In this document: positions 24,285-32,576 of the stretch, piece after piece | How the letters are laid out: every line of letters starts with the position of its first letter | Numbering within the stretch: the stretch's first letter is position 1 | Source: UBA7672 sp041166025 | Lineage (GTDB): Bacteria; Pseudomonadota; Alphaproteobacteria; Caulobacterales; Hyphomonadaceae | Assembly (NCBI GenBank): GCA_041166025.1 | Contig: JBEAMJ010000069.1 | Location: 62,001 to 126,000 of the forward strand | Direction: 5' to 3' | DNA length: 64,000 bases | Position numbers and translations under genes: made by a program | The notes under the pieces: generated by a model | What the model was told of the DNA's origin: nothing | Database searches by the model: none | What the model saw: only the letters and a program-made list of their open reading frames with translations

Positions 24285-26096
24285 TCACAGCGGCCGGCAT
24301 GCCTCGGCCAGCCAGGCGCGATCATCGCCCTGAAGCAGCGGGCCCACCTCCGCGAGCACGCGCGCATGGTAGGCGTCGACCCAGGCCCGCTCCTGTTGGG
24401 TGAGGAGGTCCGGCAGGATCAGGCGGCGATCGAATGGCGCCAGGGTCAGCGTTTCGAAGCCCAGCATCTCGCGCTCGCCGCCGGGAAGGGCGGAGGGCTC
24501 TGTTACAACCTGCAGGTTCTCGATCCGGATGCCCCATGCATTCGCCTTGTAATAGCCCGGCTCGTTGGACAGGACCATGCCGGGCTCCAGGGCCACAGCG
24601 TTGGGCGCTTTCGCGACGCGGTGCGGCCCCTCGTGGACGCCGAGATAGGCGCCCACCCCGTGGCCCGTGCCGTGATCATAGTCGAGCCCGGCCTCCCACA
24701 GGGACAGTCTGGCCAGCGCGTCGAGCGCCGAGCCCGACGTTCCCTTTGGAAAGCGCACACGGGAGAGGGCGATGTGGCCCTTCAGCACGCGCGTGTTGCG
24801 GTCCTTCATCTCATGCGACGGCTCCCCGATCGCCATGGTGCGCGTGACGTCGGTGGTGCCGTCGAGGTACTGGCCGCCTGAATCGAGCAGGAAGAGCGAG
24901 CCGCGCTCCAGCTTGCGGTTGGTGCTGGTGTCGGGCCGATAGTGATTGATTGCTGCGTTGGGGCCCGTACTCGAGATCGAGTTGAACGACAGGTCCTGCA
25001 GTTCGCCTGTCTTTTCGCGAAATTCCTCGACCTTCATGGCGCAGTCGATCTCGGTCACTTCGCCAGTCTGTCCGTGCGCATCGAACCAGCGCAGGAAGCG
25101 TGAGAGTGCGGCGCCATCGCGCCTGTGGGCCTGTCGCATGCCTTCGACTTCCACCGCGTTCTTCCTGGCGCGTGGCAGCATCACCGGATCGGCGGCGCGC
25201 ACGACATGCGCTCCGACCTTGCCCAGCGTGTTGAAGAACCAGGCCGACGCCATGGACGGGTCGACGCTCACGCGCTTGCCTTTCAGCGTCGCAAGCTGTT
25301 CTTCCACCGCATCTTCCGGGCGCAGTGTCACTTCGTTGCCAAGATGCGCAACCAGTTCAGGCCCCACCTTCTTCGGGTGGATGAATAGCTCGGCCTGACC
25401 ATCGGCGAACAGGAAGGCGCGGCCGAGCGGCAGCGGCGTACGCGAGACATCCCCGCCACGGATGTTGAACAGCCAGGCCAGCGACGCGGGCGAGGTGATG
25501 ACTGCAGCATCCACCTTCTGCTCGGCCAGCATCTTGCCGAGCCGCAGGCGCTTGGCCGAGGAACTTTCCCCGGCATACTTCACGTCATGCGGCACGACCG
25601 CGTGCATCGGCTCGGTCGGCCGGCCCTGCCAGGCTGCGTCAATGGGGTTGGCCTCCGTCGCCACCAGCCTCGCCCCGGCCTTGCCAGCGGCATCGACGAG
25701 CTTGTCCAGCGCATCTGGCGACATCAGCTTCGGGTCATAGCCAATCGTCTTGCCGGACAGGTTCTGCCTTGCCAGCCAGCCGAACGCCCCGGGATCGACA
25801 AGATCGCCCACGGTGAACAGGCCAGGCGCCAGCTGCTGTTTCACCTGGAGCGTGTAGCGGCCATCGACGAAGACGATGGCCGAATCGCGGAAGACGAAAG
25901 CGGCGCCCGCAGAGCCGGTGAAGCCCGTCGCCCATGCGAGGCGCTCATAGCAGGCCGGCAGATACTCATTCTGGTATTCATCGTCGTGCGGGATGAAGAC
26001 ACCGTCGAGCCCCTGGCGCGCCAGTTGCGCCCGCAACAGGGGCAAGGACGCGGCGCCGACATCCGGTCCGCCAATGACTTCGTAGGTCTGTCTCAT
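24285..26096 (-). CDS. Xaa-Pro aminopeptidase (aminopeptidase P, M24B family)
   Basis: A 603-residue enzyme matching long-form aminopeptidase P: two N-terminal creatinase-like domains (about 1-300), the pita-bread catalytic domain, and a C-terminal M24_C extension. Metal ligands are visible: the aspartates in LFLLDSGGQYLDGTTDVTRT, the histidine in GTGHGVGAYLGVHEGPHR, and glutamates in LSNEPGYY and WGIRIENLQV. It removes N-terminal residues that precede proline, using two metal ions. No signal peptide, so cytoplasmic. The start at 26096 gives MRQTYEVIGG. It lies in a minus-strand run with prmA, and adds to several exopeptidases in this window. Confidence 0.95.
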   Translation of the reverse strand: MRQTYEVIGGPDVGAASLPLLRAQLARQGLDGVFIPHDDEYQNEYLPACYERLAWATGFTGSAGAAFVFRDSAIVFVDGRYTLQVKQQLAPGLFTVGDLVDPGAFGWLARQNLSGKTIGYDPKLMSPDALDKLVDAAGKAGARLVATEANPIDAAWQGRPTEPMHAVVPHDVKYAGESSSAKRLRLGKMLAEQKVDAAVITSPASLAWLFNIRGGDVSRTPLPLGRAFLFADGQAELFIHPKKVGPELVAHLGNEVTLRPEDAVEEQLATLKGKRVSVDPSMASAWFFNTLGKVGAHVVRAADPVMLPRARKNAVEVEGMRQAHRRDGAALSRFLRWFDAHGQTGEVTEIDCAMKVEEFREKTGELQDLSFNSISSTGPNAAINHYRPDTSTNRKLERGSLFLLDSGGQYLDGTTDVTRTMAIGEPSHEMKDRNTRVLKGHIALSRVRFPKGTSGSALDALARLSLWEAGLDYDHGTGHGVGAYLGVHEGPHRVAKAPNAVALEPGMVLSNEPGYYKANAWGIRIENLQVVTEPSALPGGEREMLGFETLTLAPFDRRLILPDLLTQQERAWVDAYHARVLAEVGPLLQGDDRAWLAEACRPL

Positions 26097-26131
26097 GTTC
26101 TGCGCCTCAAGGAGAGTTCCAGACTAGTGGC

Positions 26132-26992
26132 TCAGCGCGGCCGAGCATAGGTCAGCGTTGACCAGCCGTTGATGCGCCGGCGGTTCGCCAGCACCAGGCC
26201 GCGGCCGGCGTAGGCTGCCTTGACCTGCGGCTCCTGGTGCGTCAGCAGGCCGGACAGGATCACCCGGCCGCCCGGCTTCACGAGCCTTGCGATTTCAGGC
26301 GCCAGGCCGACCAGGGGTTTGGCAAGAATGTTCGCCAGCACAAGATCATAAGGCGCGCCGGCTCGGATCATTGCATGGCCTGCGCCGCGGGCGTGCAAGA
26401 GCTTCAGCCTGCGTCCGGCGCGATTGTTCTTGCGGTTCTCGTGCGCGATGCGGATCGACTCCCTGTCGAGATCTGTCCCGAGCGCGAACGGCGTCCCCGT
26501 CTTCACCGCCGCGAGGGCCAGAACGCCGGACCCCGTGCCTATGTCCAGCACGCGCTGCGGTCGTTGCCGCTTCAGCTCGTTCGCAAGCGACTGAAGGCAG
26601 CCCTTGGTTGTACCGTGATGCCCGGTGCCAAATGCCGGCCCGGCCTCGATCCACACAGGAACCTTTCCGCCCTCAAGATGCGCCAGCTCGTGCCAGCCTG
26701 CCACGACGAACGGACCGGCGTGCACGGCCGGCAGGCCGGCCAGCGACACAGCCACCCAATCCTTGTCGTCGAGCTTCTCCACCGAAGCCCGCACGCCCGG
26801 CGTCTCGCGTTCGATGATTGCGGCGGCTTCGTTGGCATGCTCCTCGGCGATGCAGAACACGTCGAGGCTCCATGACACCTTCGATGCTTCTTCTACGGAG
26901 ACGGCCGAGGCAGGCGATGGGTCCATGCCGGACAGCACGTCCGAAAGGCGCTCCGCGTCGCTGCGCGGCAGGAGACAATGAACGCGGTACAT
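26132..26992 (-). CDS. prmA: Ribosomal protein L11 methyltransferase
   Basis: A 286-residue protein from the ATG at 26992 (GGGAG upstream), close to the usual 290. The family-specific loop GPAFGTGHHGTTKGCL and the SAM motif VLDIGTGSGVLALAA are both present, followed by LVLANILAKPLVGLAPEIA, the NILA motif of the catalytic site. PrmA trimethylates L11 on the large ribosomal subunit. The N-terminal substrate-recognition domain (about 1-85) is present but more divergent. It lies 35 bases upstream of the aminopeptidase P gene on the same strand and may share its transcript. Confidence 0.92.
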   Translation of the reverse strand: MYRVHCLLPRSDAERLSDVLSGMDPSPASAVSVEEASKVSWSLDVFCIAEEHANEAAAIIERETPGVRASVEKLDDKDWVAVSLAGLPAVHAGPFVVAGWHELAHLEGGKVPVWIEAGPAFGTGHHGTTKGCLQSLANELKRQRPQRVLDIGTGSGVLALAAVKTGTPFALGTDLDRESIRIAHENRKNNRAGRRLKLLHARGAGHAMIRAGAPYDLVLANILAKPLVGLAPEIARLVKPGGRVILSGLLTHQEPQVKAAYAGRGLVLANRRRINGWSTLTYARPR

Positions 26993-27030
26993 GAAACTCC
27001 CGGCATCTGGCGTGCCGGGGCTTATACGGC

Positions 27031-27588
27031 CTACCACACGCCCCGCAACTGGAGCGCGACGTATTCGTCGCTCGCACGCAGTTCGAGACCCAGGCCGTCA
27101 TCCATGTCCCAGGCGAAACTGGCGAACGGCGCGACTCGTCCGTCCTCCTCGGTGAAGTCGCCCTGCAGGATGTAGGAGACGCCGGCGCCAATGTGGAATC
27201 CGCGCGTCACCCTCAGCTGCGCCTCCGCTACCGACCGCCATTCGGCGTCTGGCTCAGGTTCGCACTCTTCGTCAAAGGCGAGATTGCCGCTGCCGAACTC
27301 GCGACAGTCGCGTCCGAACCCTGCGCCGTCCCAGTAGAATCCGTCCGGTATCTCGCCGTCGAACAGCGAGATATTGGCCGGAGACAGGCTGAGGCGCAGG
27401 GCATCGCCCAGCTTCCATTGCAGCCCGGCCTCGACCTCCAGCCCCAACTCGCCGGACCAGGCAAGCCCGACCGAGGAATAGAACAGAGGCAATGAAGCTT
27501 CCTGCGTCTGGACTGTCTGAGATTCCTGGGCAAAGGCGGATGGCGCAGCGGCAAGCGCGATGGCGGCAAGGGCAAGGCGAGCTGGCAT
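27031..27588 (-). CDS. Exported protein, probable small beta-barrel, function unknown
   Basis: A 185-residue protein from the ATG at 27588. The signal peptide is clear (LALAAIALAAAPSAFAQ). The mature part alternates hydrophobic and polar residues in a way typical of membrane beta-strands (SSVGLAWSGELGLEVEAGLQW; RVTRGFHIGAGVSYIL; GLELRASDEYVALQLRGVW) and ends in an aromatic residue (W), as outer-membrane proteins often do. Cysteines at FGRDCREF and DEECEPEP may form a disulfide. It lies 38 bases upstream of prmA on the same strand. The family is not recognised. Confidence 0.6.
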   Translation of the reverse strand: MPARLALAAIALAAAPSAFAQESQTVQTQEASLPLFYSSVGLAWSGELGLEVEAGLQWKLGDALRLSLSPANISLFDGEIPDGFYWDGAGFGRDCREFGSGNLAFDEECEPEPDAEWRSVAEAQLRVTRGFHIGAGVSYILQGDFTEEDGRVAPFASFAWDMDDGLGLELRASDEYVALQLRGVW

Positions 27589-27706
27589 GTCGTCCCCGGT
27601 GGCCCCCGCAGCATCCACCGTGCTCCAGGGAAGGCGGCTGCGCCACCACGATCAGCAGTTCCGAATGCGCTCGCAGAGGGCTGGCTCCCGCCGCGCCCCC
27701 CAATGC

Positions 27707-28747
27707 CTACTCGCTCCGGCTTTCCCCGCCGGTCTGCGCCAGGCCCTTGCGGTCGTTCTCGCGCCCGCCGAGCAGGATGTTGTACATCCCGTAATTGCCT
27801 TCATGGCAGGCGTATTCGTGCACCGGTTCCTTGATGCGGTTGAGCGGCATCTCGCCCTTCCACGTCGAGGTATAGACTGCCGGATCGTTCACCTCGAAGG
27901 CATAGAGGATCTGGTCGTCGCCGATGCGCGTGAAGCGCTCGGTCATCGTGCCGCCGGCCGAGAGGAAGGCCCCCCCATAGGCGCGCTGCGTCTTCGCGAT
28001 GTGCCGCGTCTCGACCACCAGCGTGTCGCCTTCCCAGCGCGCGACGCTGTCGCCATGCCACTGCTCCACCGTGTCATTGCGGTGCTGGCCGCCGATCGGC
28101 GCGATGCGCACGTCGTGGATCATCTCCGACATCAGCATGAGATGCGCATCGGTCTGCACGATCTGGAAATTGTTGTTGTAGAGATACTGGCCCAGAGGCG
28201 GCCCCGCATTGCCGATGATGATGCAGCGTTCGGACAGCCCGCGTTCCTCGGGATGGTCAAACCCGCTGCCCACGCGGCGCGGCATCGACGCTCGCAACTT
28301 CCGCCCCTCCTCGGTCAGCGCCGGAATCTTCCCGTCCTCGGGCCAGACGATGAAGGACGAGCGCAGCTCGCCATTGATGCTCGCCACATGCGCGCCGGGA
28401 TCGGTGTAGGCGACATCGTAATTGCCGACTGGGGGCAGGGCCTTTCCCTTTTCCGGCGCGCCCTCGTTAGGGTCCACGAAATTGGCCTGCGTCTTCATGC
28501 GCTGGTTGAACAGCGCGCCGCCTTCCAGCTCGTCCGCCTGCGCGCGCGTCAGCACCAGCGGATAGCCCGCCGGCCGCTCCAGCCGGGTGACGCTCGCCGT
28601 GCTCCAGACACCCTGCAGGTCCGGCTTGCCCGACGTGGTGCGCGGCGGCTCATACTTGGCGGTCGATTGCGCGAGCGCAACAGGCGCGACAAGCGCCACA
28701 GAGAGAACGGCCGCACAGACCCCGCGCGCGAGGATAGACAATGTCAT
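27707..28747 (-). CDS. Secreted protein of unknown function, CHEGN/PDLQG family, paralogue B
   Basis: A 346-residue protein from the ATG at 28747 (GGGAGG eight bases upstream), with signal peptide (MTLSILARGVCAAVLSVALV...ALAQ). It shares with the genes at 927-2009 and 48527-49498 the blocks GKPDLQGVWSTASVTRLERP, RSSFIVWPEDGKIP, RCIIIGNAGPP, NNNFQIVQTDAHLM, WEGDTLVVETRH, YTSTWKGEMP and YEYACHEGNYGM. It is closer to paralogue C than to A. Function unknown; the export signal and the strictly kept W, H, E and C residues suggest a periplasmic enzyme or binding protein. Flanked by unrelated small genes. Confidence 0.8.
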   Translation of the reverse strand: MTLSILARGVCAAVLSVALVAPVALAQSTAKYEPPRTTSGKPDLQGVWSTASVTRLERPAGYPLVLTRAQADELEGGALFNQRMKTQANFVDPNEGAPEKGKALPPVGNYDVAYTDPGAHVASINGELRSSFIVWPEDGKIPALTEEGRKLRASMPRRVGSGFDHPEERGLSERCIIIGNAGPPLGQYLYNNNFQIVQTDAHLMLMSEMIHDVRIAPIGGQHRNDTVEQWHGDSVARWEGDTLVVETRHIAKTQRAYGGAFLSAGGTMTERFTRIGDDQILYAFEVNDPAVYTSTWKGEMPLNRIKEPVHEYACHEGNYGMYNILLGGRENDRKGLAQTGGESRSE

Positions 28748-28859
28748 GCGGCGAACCTCCCCGTTTGCCGGCGCGGAGCTGCTGCCCCGTCTCGCCGCGG
28801 AGTTTGCCCCACACCTGTCGGGGTCAGCAAGCGTCCCCCGGCCAAGCTTTCGTGAGGGG

Positions 28860-29075
28860 CTACTCCTCCGCGTCGCCTGCGACCTCATCCAGCAGCGGAT
28901 CGGTCGGCGCCGGATCGATATGCTGTGTGGGGCGCGCCCGCTCCTCGCGCCTGCGATCGTCGGAAGGCTTCGGCCGCGCGTCGAAGGTGCGCGTCTTGTC
29001 AGAGGGTGAGGAGATTGGCGGCCCCTTCAGGGGGTCCTTGGCGTTCGGTTTGTAGGCTTTCTTGAATGTCGCCAT
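28860..29075 (-). CDS. Small charged protein, function unknown (1 of 3)
   Basis: A 71-residue protein; ATG 29075 has AGGGAG upstream. The N-terminal part is basic (MATFKKAYKPNAKDPLKGPP), the middle rich in Arg/Asp/Pro (RRREERARP), the end acidic (DEVAGDAEE). Predicted to be disordered, with no signal or membrane segment. It is the first of three consecutive minus-strand genes of the same character (also 29184-29354 and 29489-29683), each with its own ribosome site. No family recognised. Confidence 0.5.
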   Translation of the reverse strand: MATFKKAYKPNAKDPLKGPPISSPSDKTRTFDARPKPSDDRRREERARPTQHIDPAPTDPLLDEVAGDAEE

Positions 29076-29183
29076 CGCACGTGCTCCCTGGCGCAGGGCG
29101 AAGGGCCGATGCGCGGATTGTGCGAGATGGGCCGGGACACACCGCACAGCCCGCACGCTGCATGGCGCGTTGTTGGGGCCGGA

Positions 29184-29354
29184 CTAGTCTTTCTTGTCTG
29201 CCGGCGGCGGCTTCTCTGGGCGCAGCAGCGGCCGGCCGGCGAGTTTCTGCGCATTGGTCAGCGTCGGCGCCGTGCGCTGGGCCTCGGCCGCCGCGCGCTC
29301 GCGCATCGCCTTGGCCGGATCCCAGGGCTGACGCTTGTCGGGAGTCCGGGCCAT
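29184..29354 (-). CDS. Small basic protein, function unknown (2 of 3)
   Basis: A 56-residue protein; ATG 29354 has AAAGG upstream. Sequence is rich in Ala, Arg, Lys and Pro: MARTPDKRQPWDPAKAMRER, then AEAQRTAPTLTNAQKLAGRP and a lysine-rich end. One amphipathic helix is likely in the middle. Similar in size and composition to its two neighbours, but not clearly homologous to them. Function unknown. Confidence 0.45.
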   Translation of the reverse strand: MARTPDKRQPWDPAKAMRERAAAEAQRTAPTLTNAQKLAGRPLLRPEKPPPADKKD

Positions 29355-29488
29355 GGTTTGCGCCTTTCCGGTCACGCGCGGCCGGCGCCGGGCATGGCGC
29401 GCCGCAGACGAAAGACCGGGCGATTCCGGAGGTCCGTAGTGCTCCATAGCACGCGCCGGGACCGAACGGGGATAATTCTGCCGCGCTT

Positions 29489-29683
29489 CTATCTCCGTCG
29501 CGCGACGCCCACCGGACGCCGGTCATTGTCGAGCCCCTGGTCGGAGGTTTCGCCCGGCTGCGTCGCCTTGCGATCGTTCGGCCGCCCGGCCTTGGCGTTG
29601 ACGGCAAGCTGCTGGGCGCGATTGGCCTCTGAGGCGCGCTGGGCGGCGGTCTTCGGCTTCTGTGGCCGCTGGGACGATGACAT
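29489..29683 (-). CDS. Small basic protein, function unknown (3 of 3)
   Basis: A 64-residue protein; ATG 29683 has GGAG upstream. Very basic and polar (SSSQRPQKPKTAAQRASEAN, RAQQLAVNAKAGRPNDRKAT), ending in RRR. Predicted mostly helical or disordered, possibly nucleic-acid binding by charge alone. Last of the three-gene group; the 229 bases between it and the helicase gene hold no further gene I can support. Confidence 0.45.
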   Translation of the reverse strand: MSSSQRPQKPKTAAQRASEANRAQQLAVNAKAGRPNDRKATQPGETSDQGLDNDRRPVGVARRR

Positions 29684-29912
29684 GAAGTCTCCACGCCGGC
29701 CGCGCGCGCGGACATCCGCAGGCGCCGGGGCGAGCTGCAGCCGTGGACGCGGCAAGCAGATGTGGCAACCAGCTTATTCGCGAGGCTCGCCTTATTTGAG
29801 ACGTGATTGGCGAGGCCGCGACGAACCTCAAGGCGCTTTGAGCCACGCGGAATGCGCCGCACCGGCTTCGCCACTGGCACGATGGCGAATTTCCTGGGCG
29901 GCTCAATGCACC

Positions 29913-32516
29913 CTAAGTGCGCTTCACATAGCTCTCGACCACCTTCTTCACGCCGGCCTTTTCGAAGTTCACCGTAAGCTTGGCGCCTTCGATGTCGGTG
30001 ATGCGGCCGTAGCCGAACTTGTCGTGGAAGATGCGTTCGCCGATGGCGAGGCCGCCGGCGGCTGATGGGTCGGAGGAGGCGAGCATGTCGCCGGGTGTCT
30101 TGCCGCGCTGGAGCGGGCGACCATCCGAGTCCGCCGCGCGGAAGGCGCGGCCCTCGATGTCGGGCGGGCGCACATTTCCGCGCGTTGCGGCAGCCGCCTG
30201 GGCGCGGCGCCAGCCGGGGCTGTCATAGCCGCCGCGGAATCCTTCGGAGACACCGGAGGCAGACCCTCCTGTGGTCCCCCCTTTCAGGGGGGACGGAGAA
30301 TCCCATCGGCTCGGCGTTTCGCTGCCGTAGAACTGGCCGCCGGGCGAGACATAGCCGGTCTCGCTGATCGCATCGACGTTTCTGGCCGGCAGTTCGTCGA
30401 CAAAGCGGCTGGGCATCACGCTGGTCCAGCGGCCATAGATCTGGCGGTTGGCGGCAAACGAAATGTAGGCCCGTTCGCGCGCGCGCGTGATGCCGACATA
30501 GGCGAGGCGGCGCTCCTCCTCGAGGCCCTTAGCGCCCTGTTCGTCGAGCGAGCGGCGCGAGGGGAACACTTCCTCCTCCCATCCGGGCAGGAACACCATC
30601 GGCCATTCGAGGCCCTTGGCCGAGTGCAGCGTGAGGATCTGCACCTGGTCCGAACTGTTCGAGCCCTCGGCATTGTCCATCACGAGTTCAACATGTTCGA
30701 GGAAGTCGTTGAGCGAGCCGAACTGGCCCATCGCGCGCACGAGTTCCTTGAGGTTGTCGAGCCGCGACTGCGCCTGAGGGGATTTGTCCGCCTGCAGCAT
30801 GTCGGTGTAGCCGGACTCTTCAAGGATGATCTCCAGGAGGCGAGGATGTTCGGTGTCCTGGGCCTGCGTACGCCAGCGCTCCATGTCGATGAGGAAGCGG
30901 CGCAGGCCGGTCTTCGCCGGACCCTTGATCTGCTCGCCACGGATTTCCATGTCGGCGACACGCGTGAGATAGGAGTTTACCTGCCGCGCGGCGACGTAGA
31001 GCTTCTGGATCGTGGTGTCGCCCACGCCGCGCTTGGGCTGGTTCACCACGCGCTCGAAGGCGAGGTCGTCGGCCTCCGAGCGGATGAGGCGCAGGTAGGC
31101 GAGGGCGTCTCGGATCTCCGCCCGCTCGAAGAAGCGCGGGCCGCCGATCACACGATAGGGCGTGCCGGTAACGATGAAACGCTCCTCGAACGCCCGCATC
31201 TGCCAGGAGGCGCGCACCAGGACGGCGCATTCGTCATAGCGCCGGCCGTTCTGGCGCCACGAGGTGATGTCATCGCAGATCAGGCGCGCTTCCTGCTCGC
31301 CATCCCACACGCCGCGCACCTTCACGAGGTCGCCGGAATCCGCGTCTGTCCGCAGCGTCTTGCCCAGCCGGCTGGAATTGTTGGCGATCACAGCGCTCGC
31401 CGCCGCCAGGATGTGCGCGGTCGAGCGATAATTCTGCTCCAGCCGCACAACCTTGGCCCCCGGGAAGTCCTGCTCGAAGCGCAGGATGTTGTCCACCTCC
31501 GCGCCGCGCCAGCCATAGATGGACTGGTCGTCATCGCCGACGCAGCAGATATTGTTATGCCCCTGCGCCAGCAGGCGCAGCCAGAGATACTGCGCCACGT
31601 TGGTGTCCTGGTATTCGTCCACCAGGATGTAGCGGAACTTGTTGTGGTAGTCCGCAAGCACCTCCGGATGCTCTGTGAAGATGCGGATGGTGTGCAGCAG
31701 CAGGTCACCGAAGTCGACGGCGTTCAGCGTTGCGAGTCGGGCCTGGTAGATCTGGTAGAGCTTCTGGCCTTTGCCCTCTGCGAACTGGCGCGATTCATTC
31801 TGCGGCAGCTTCTCCGGCCAGATCGCCCGGTTCTTCCAGCCGTCGATCAGGCTCGCGAGATAGCGCGGCGTCCACCGCTTCTGGTCGATCCCTTCCACTT
31901 CGAGGATCTGCTTGATCAGCCGCAACTGGTCGTCCGTATCGAGCACGGTGAACCCGGACTTGAGCTTCGCCAGTTCGGCATGACGCCGCAGGATCTGCGC
32001 CGAGACGGAGTGAAACGTCCCGAACCAGCGCAGACCCTCGCCTTCGCTCCCGATCAGGCGCAGCGTTCGCTCGCGCATCTCGCGCGCCGCCTTGTTGGTG
32101 AAGGTGACCACCAGCATCTGGCTTGGCCACGCTTTTCGCATCGCGAGGATATGCGCCACGCGCGTGGTCAGCACCCGCGTCTTGCCGGTGCCCGCGCCGG
32201 CCAGCACCAGAAGCGGGCCCTCGGTCGTCATCACCGCATCGCGTTGTTGCGGGTTGAGGCCCTTGACATAGTCCGCGTTGGGATCGGCCTGGGTTTGCTG
32301 CCGCGCGGAGGCGCGCTGGGAGATCGGTCGGGTATCCGCGATCTCAGGCGCAGCCTCCAAGCCCTCTTCGGGCAGGGGAATGTCGTCTTCCTCGGGCAGT
32401 CGGAAAAAGGCCAGACCGCCCTCGGGCAGGGGCGTGTCATCGTCCGAACCCGGTTCGCGCGCGGGCGCGTCGTCATCGGGGAACGGAATGTCCTCAGGGT
32501 CGCGTGAATCGTTCAT
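29913..32516 (-). CDS. uvrD: UvrD/PcrA-family ATP-dependent DNA helicase
   Basis: An 867-residue superfamily 1A helicase. Motifs: Q-motif LNPQQRDAV, Walker A AGAGTGKT (106-113), motif Ia TFTNKAAREM, motif II VDEYQDTN, motif III CCVGDDDQSIYGWRGA, motif IV EQNYRS, motif V LTLHSAKGLEW and motif VI YVGITRAR. The C-terminal Tudor-like end (KFGYGRITDIEGAKLTVNFE) is typical of PcrA/UvrD. UvrD acts in nucleotide excision and mismatch repair and removes proteins from DNA. Two oddities: the first 82 residues are an acidic extension with three 18-residue repeats, and a hairpin-forming element lies in the coding sequence for the linker before the C-terminal domain (30274-30294). Confidence 0.95.
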   Translation of the reverse strand: MNDSRDPEDIPFPDDDAPAREPGSDDDTPLPEGGLAFFRLPEEDDIPLPEEGLEAAPEIADTRPISQRASARQQTQADPNADYVKGLNPQQRDAVMTTEGPLLVLAGAGTGKTRVLTTRVAHILAMRKAWPSQMLVVTFTNKAAREMRERTLRLIGSEGEGLRWFGTFHSVSAQILRRHAELAKLKSGFTVLDTDDQLRLIKQILEVEGIDQKRWTPRYLASLIDGWKNRAIWPEKLPQNESRQFAEGKGQKLYQIYQARLATLNAVDFGDLLLHTIRIFTEHPEVLADYHNKFRYILVDEYQDTNVAQYLWLRLLAQGHNNICCVGDDDQSIYGWRGAEVDNILRFEQDFPGAKVVRLEQNYRSTAHILAAASAVIANNSSRLGKTLRTDADSGDLVKVRGVWDGEQEARLICDDITSWRQNGRRYDECAVLVRASWQMRAFEERFIVTGTPYRVIGGPRFFERAEIRDALAYLRLIRSEADDLAFERVVNQPKRGVGDTTIQKLYVAARQVNSYLTRVADMEIRGEQIKGPAKTGLRRFLIDMERWRTQAQDTEHPRLLEIILEESGYTDMLQADKSPQAQSRLDNLKELVRAMGQFGSLNDFLEHVELVMDNAEGSNSSDQVQILTLHSAKGLEWPMVFLPGWEEEVFPSRRSLDEQGAKGLEEERRLAYVGITRARERAYISFAANRQIYGRWTSVMPSRFVDELPARNVDAISETGYVSPGGQFYGSETPSRWDSPSPLKGGTTGGSASGVSEGFRGGYDSPGWRRAQAAAATRGNVRPPDIEGRAFRAADSDGRPLQRGKTPGDMLASSDPSAAGGLAIGERIFHDKFGYGRITDIEGAKLTVNFEKAGVKKVVESYVKRT
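30274..30294. repeat. Palindromic element inside the helicase coding sequence
   Basis: Perfect hairpin: GTCCCCCC, loop TTTCA, GGGGGGAC. It encodes part of a low-complexity linker (SPSPLKGGTTGGSASG) of the helicase. The sequence type, C-rich arm, short loop, G-rich arm, is like intergenic palindromes of alphaproteobacteria, and a similar one lies at 59440-59462. It is kept in frame within the gene. Confidence 0.65.
32331..32492 (-). repeat. Three 54-base tandem repeats coding 18-residue units in the helicase N-terminus
   Basis: Residues 9-26, 27-44 and 45-62 each begin with the same pattern: DIPFPD, DTPLPE and DIPLPE, exactly 18 residues apart. The units are acidic and proline-containing, probably disordered, and lie before the helicase core. 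They could serve as repeated short binding motifs. The exact period is direct evidence of tandem duplication followed by divergence. Confidence 0.65.
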
Positions 32517-32576
32517 TCCGCGCTGATCTGGCTGGGGTTTTCCCTTTGCGCAAGACTGGCGCTGTAGCGCGTTGAT

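Noticed and set aside
30624..32507. A 627-codon open frame on the plus strand opposite the helicase gene
   Set aside because: It mirrors the helicase reading frame in GC-rich DNA, its translation is rich in Arg/His/Leu without domains, and the helicase motifs on the other strand are unambiguous.
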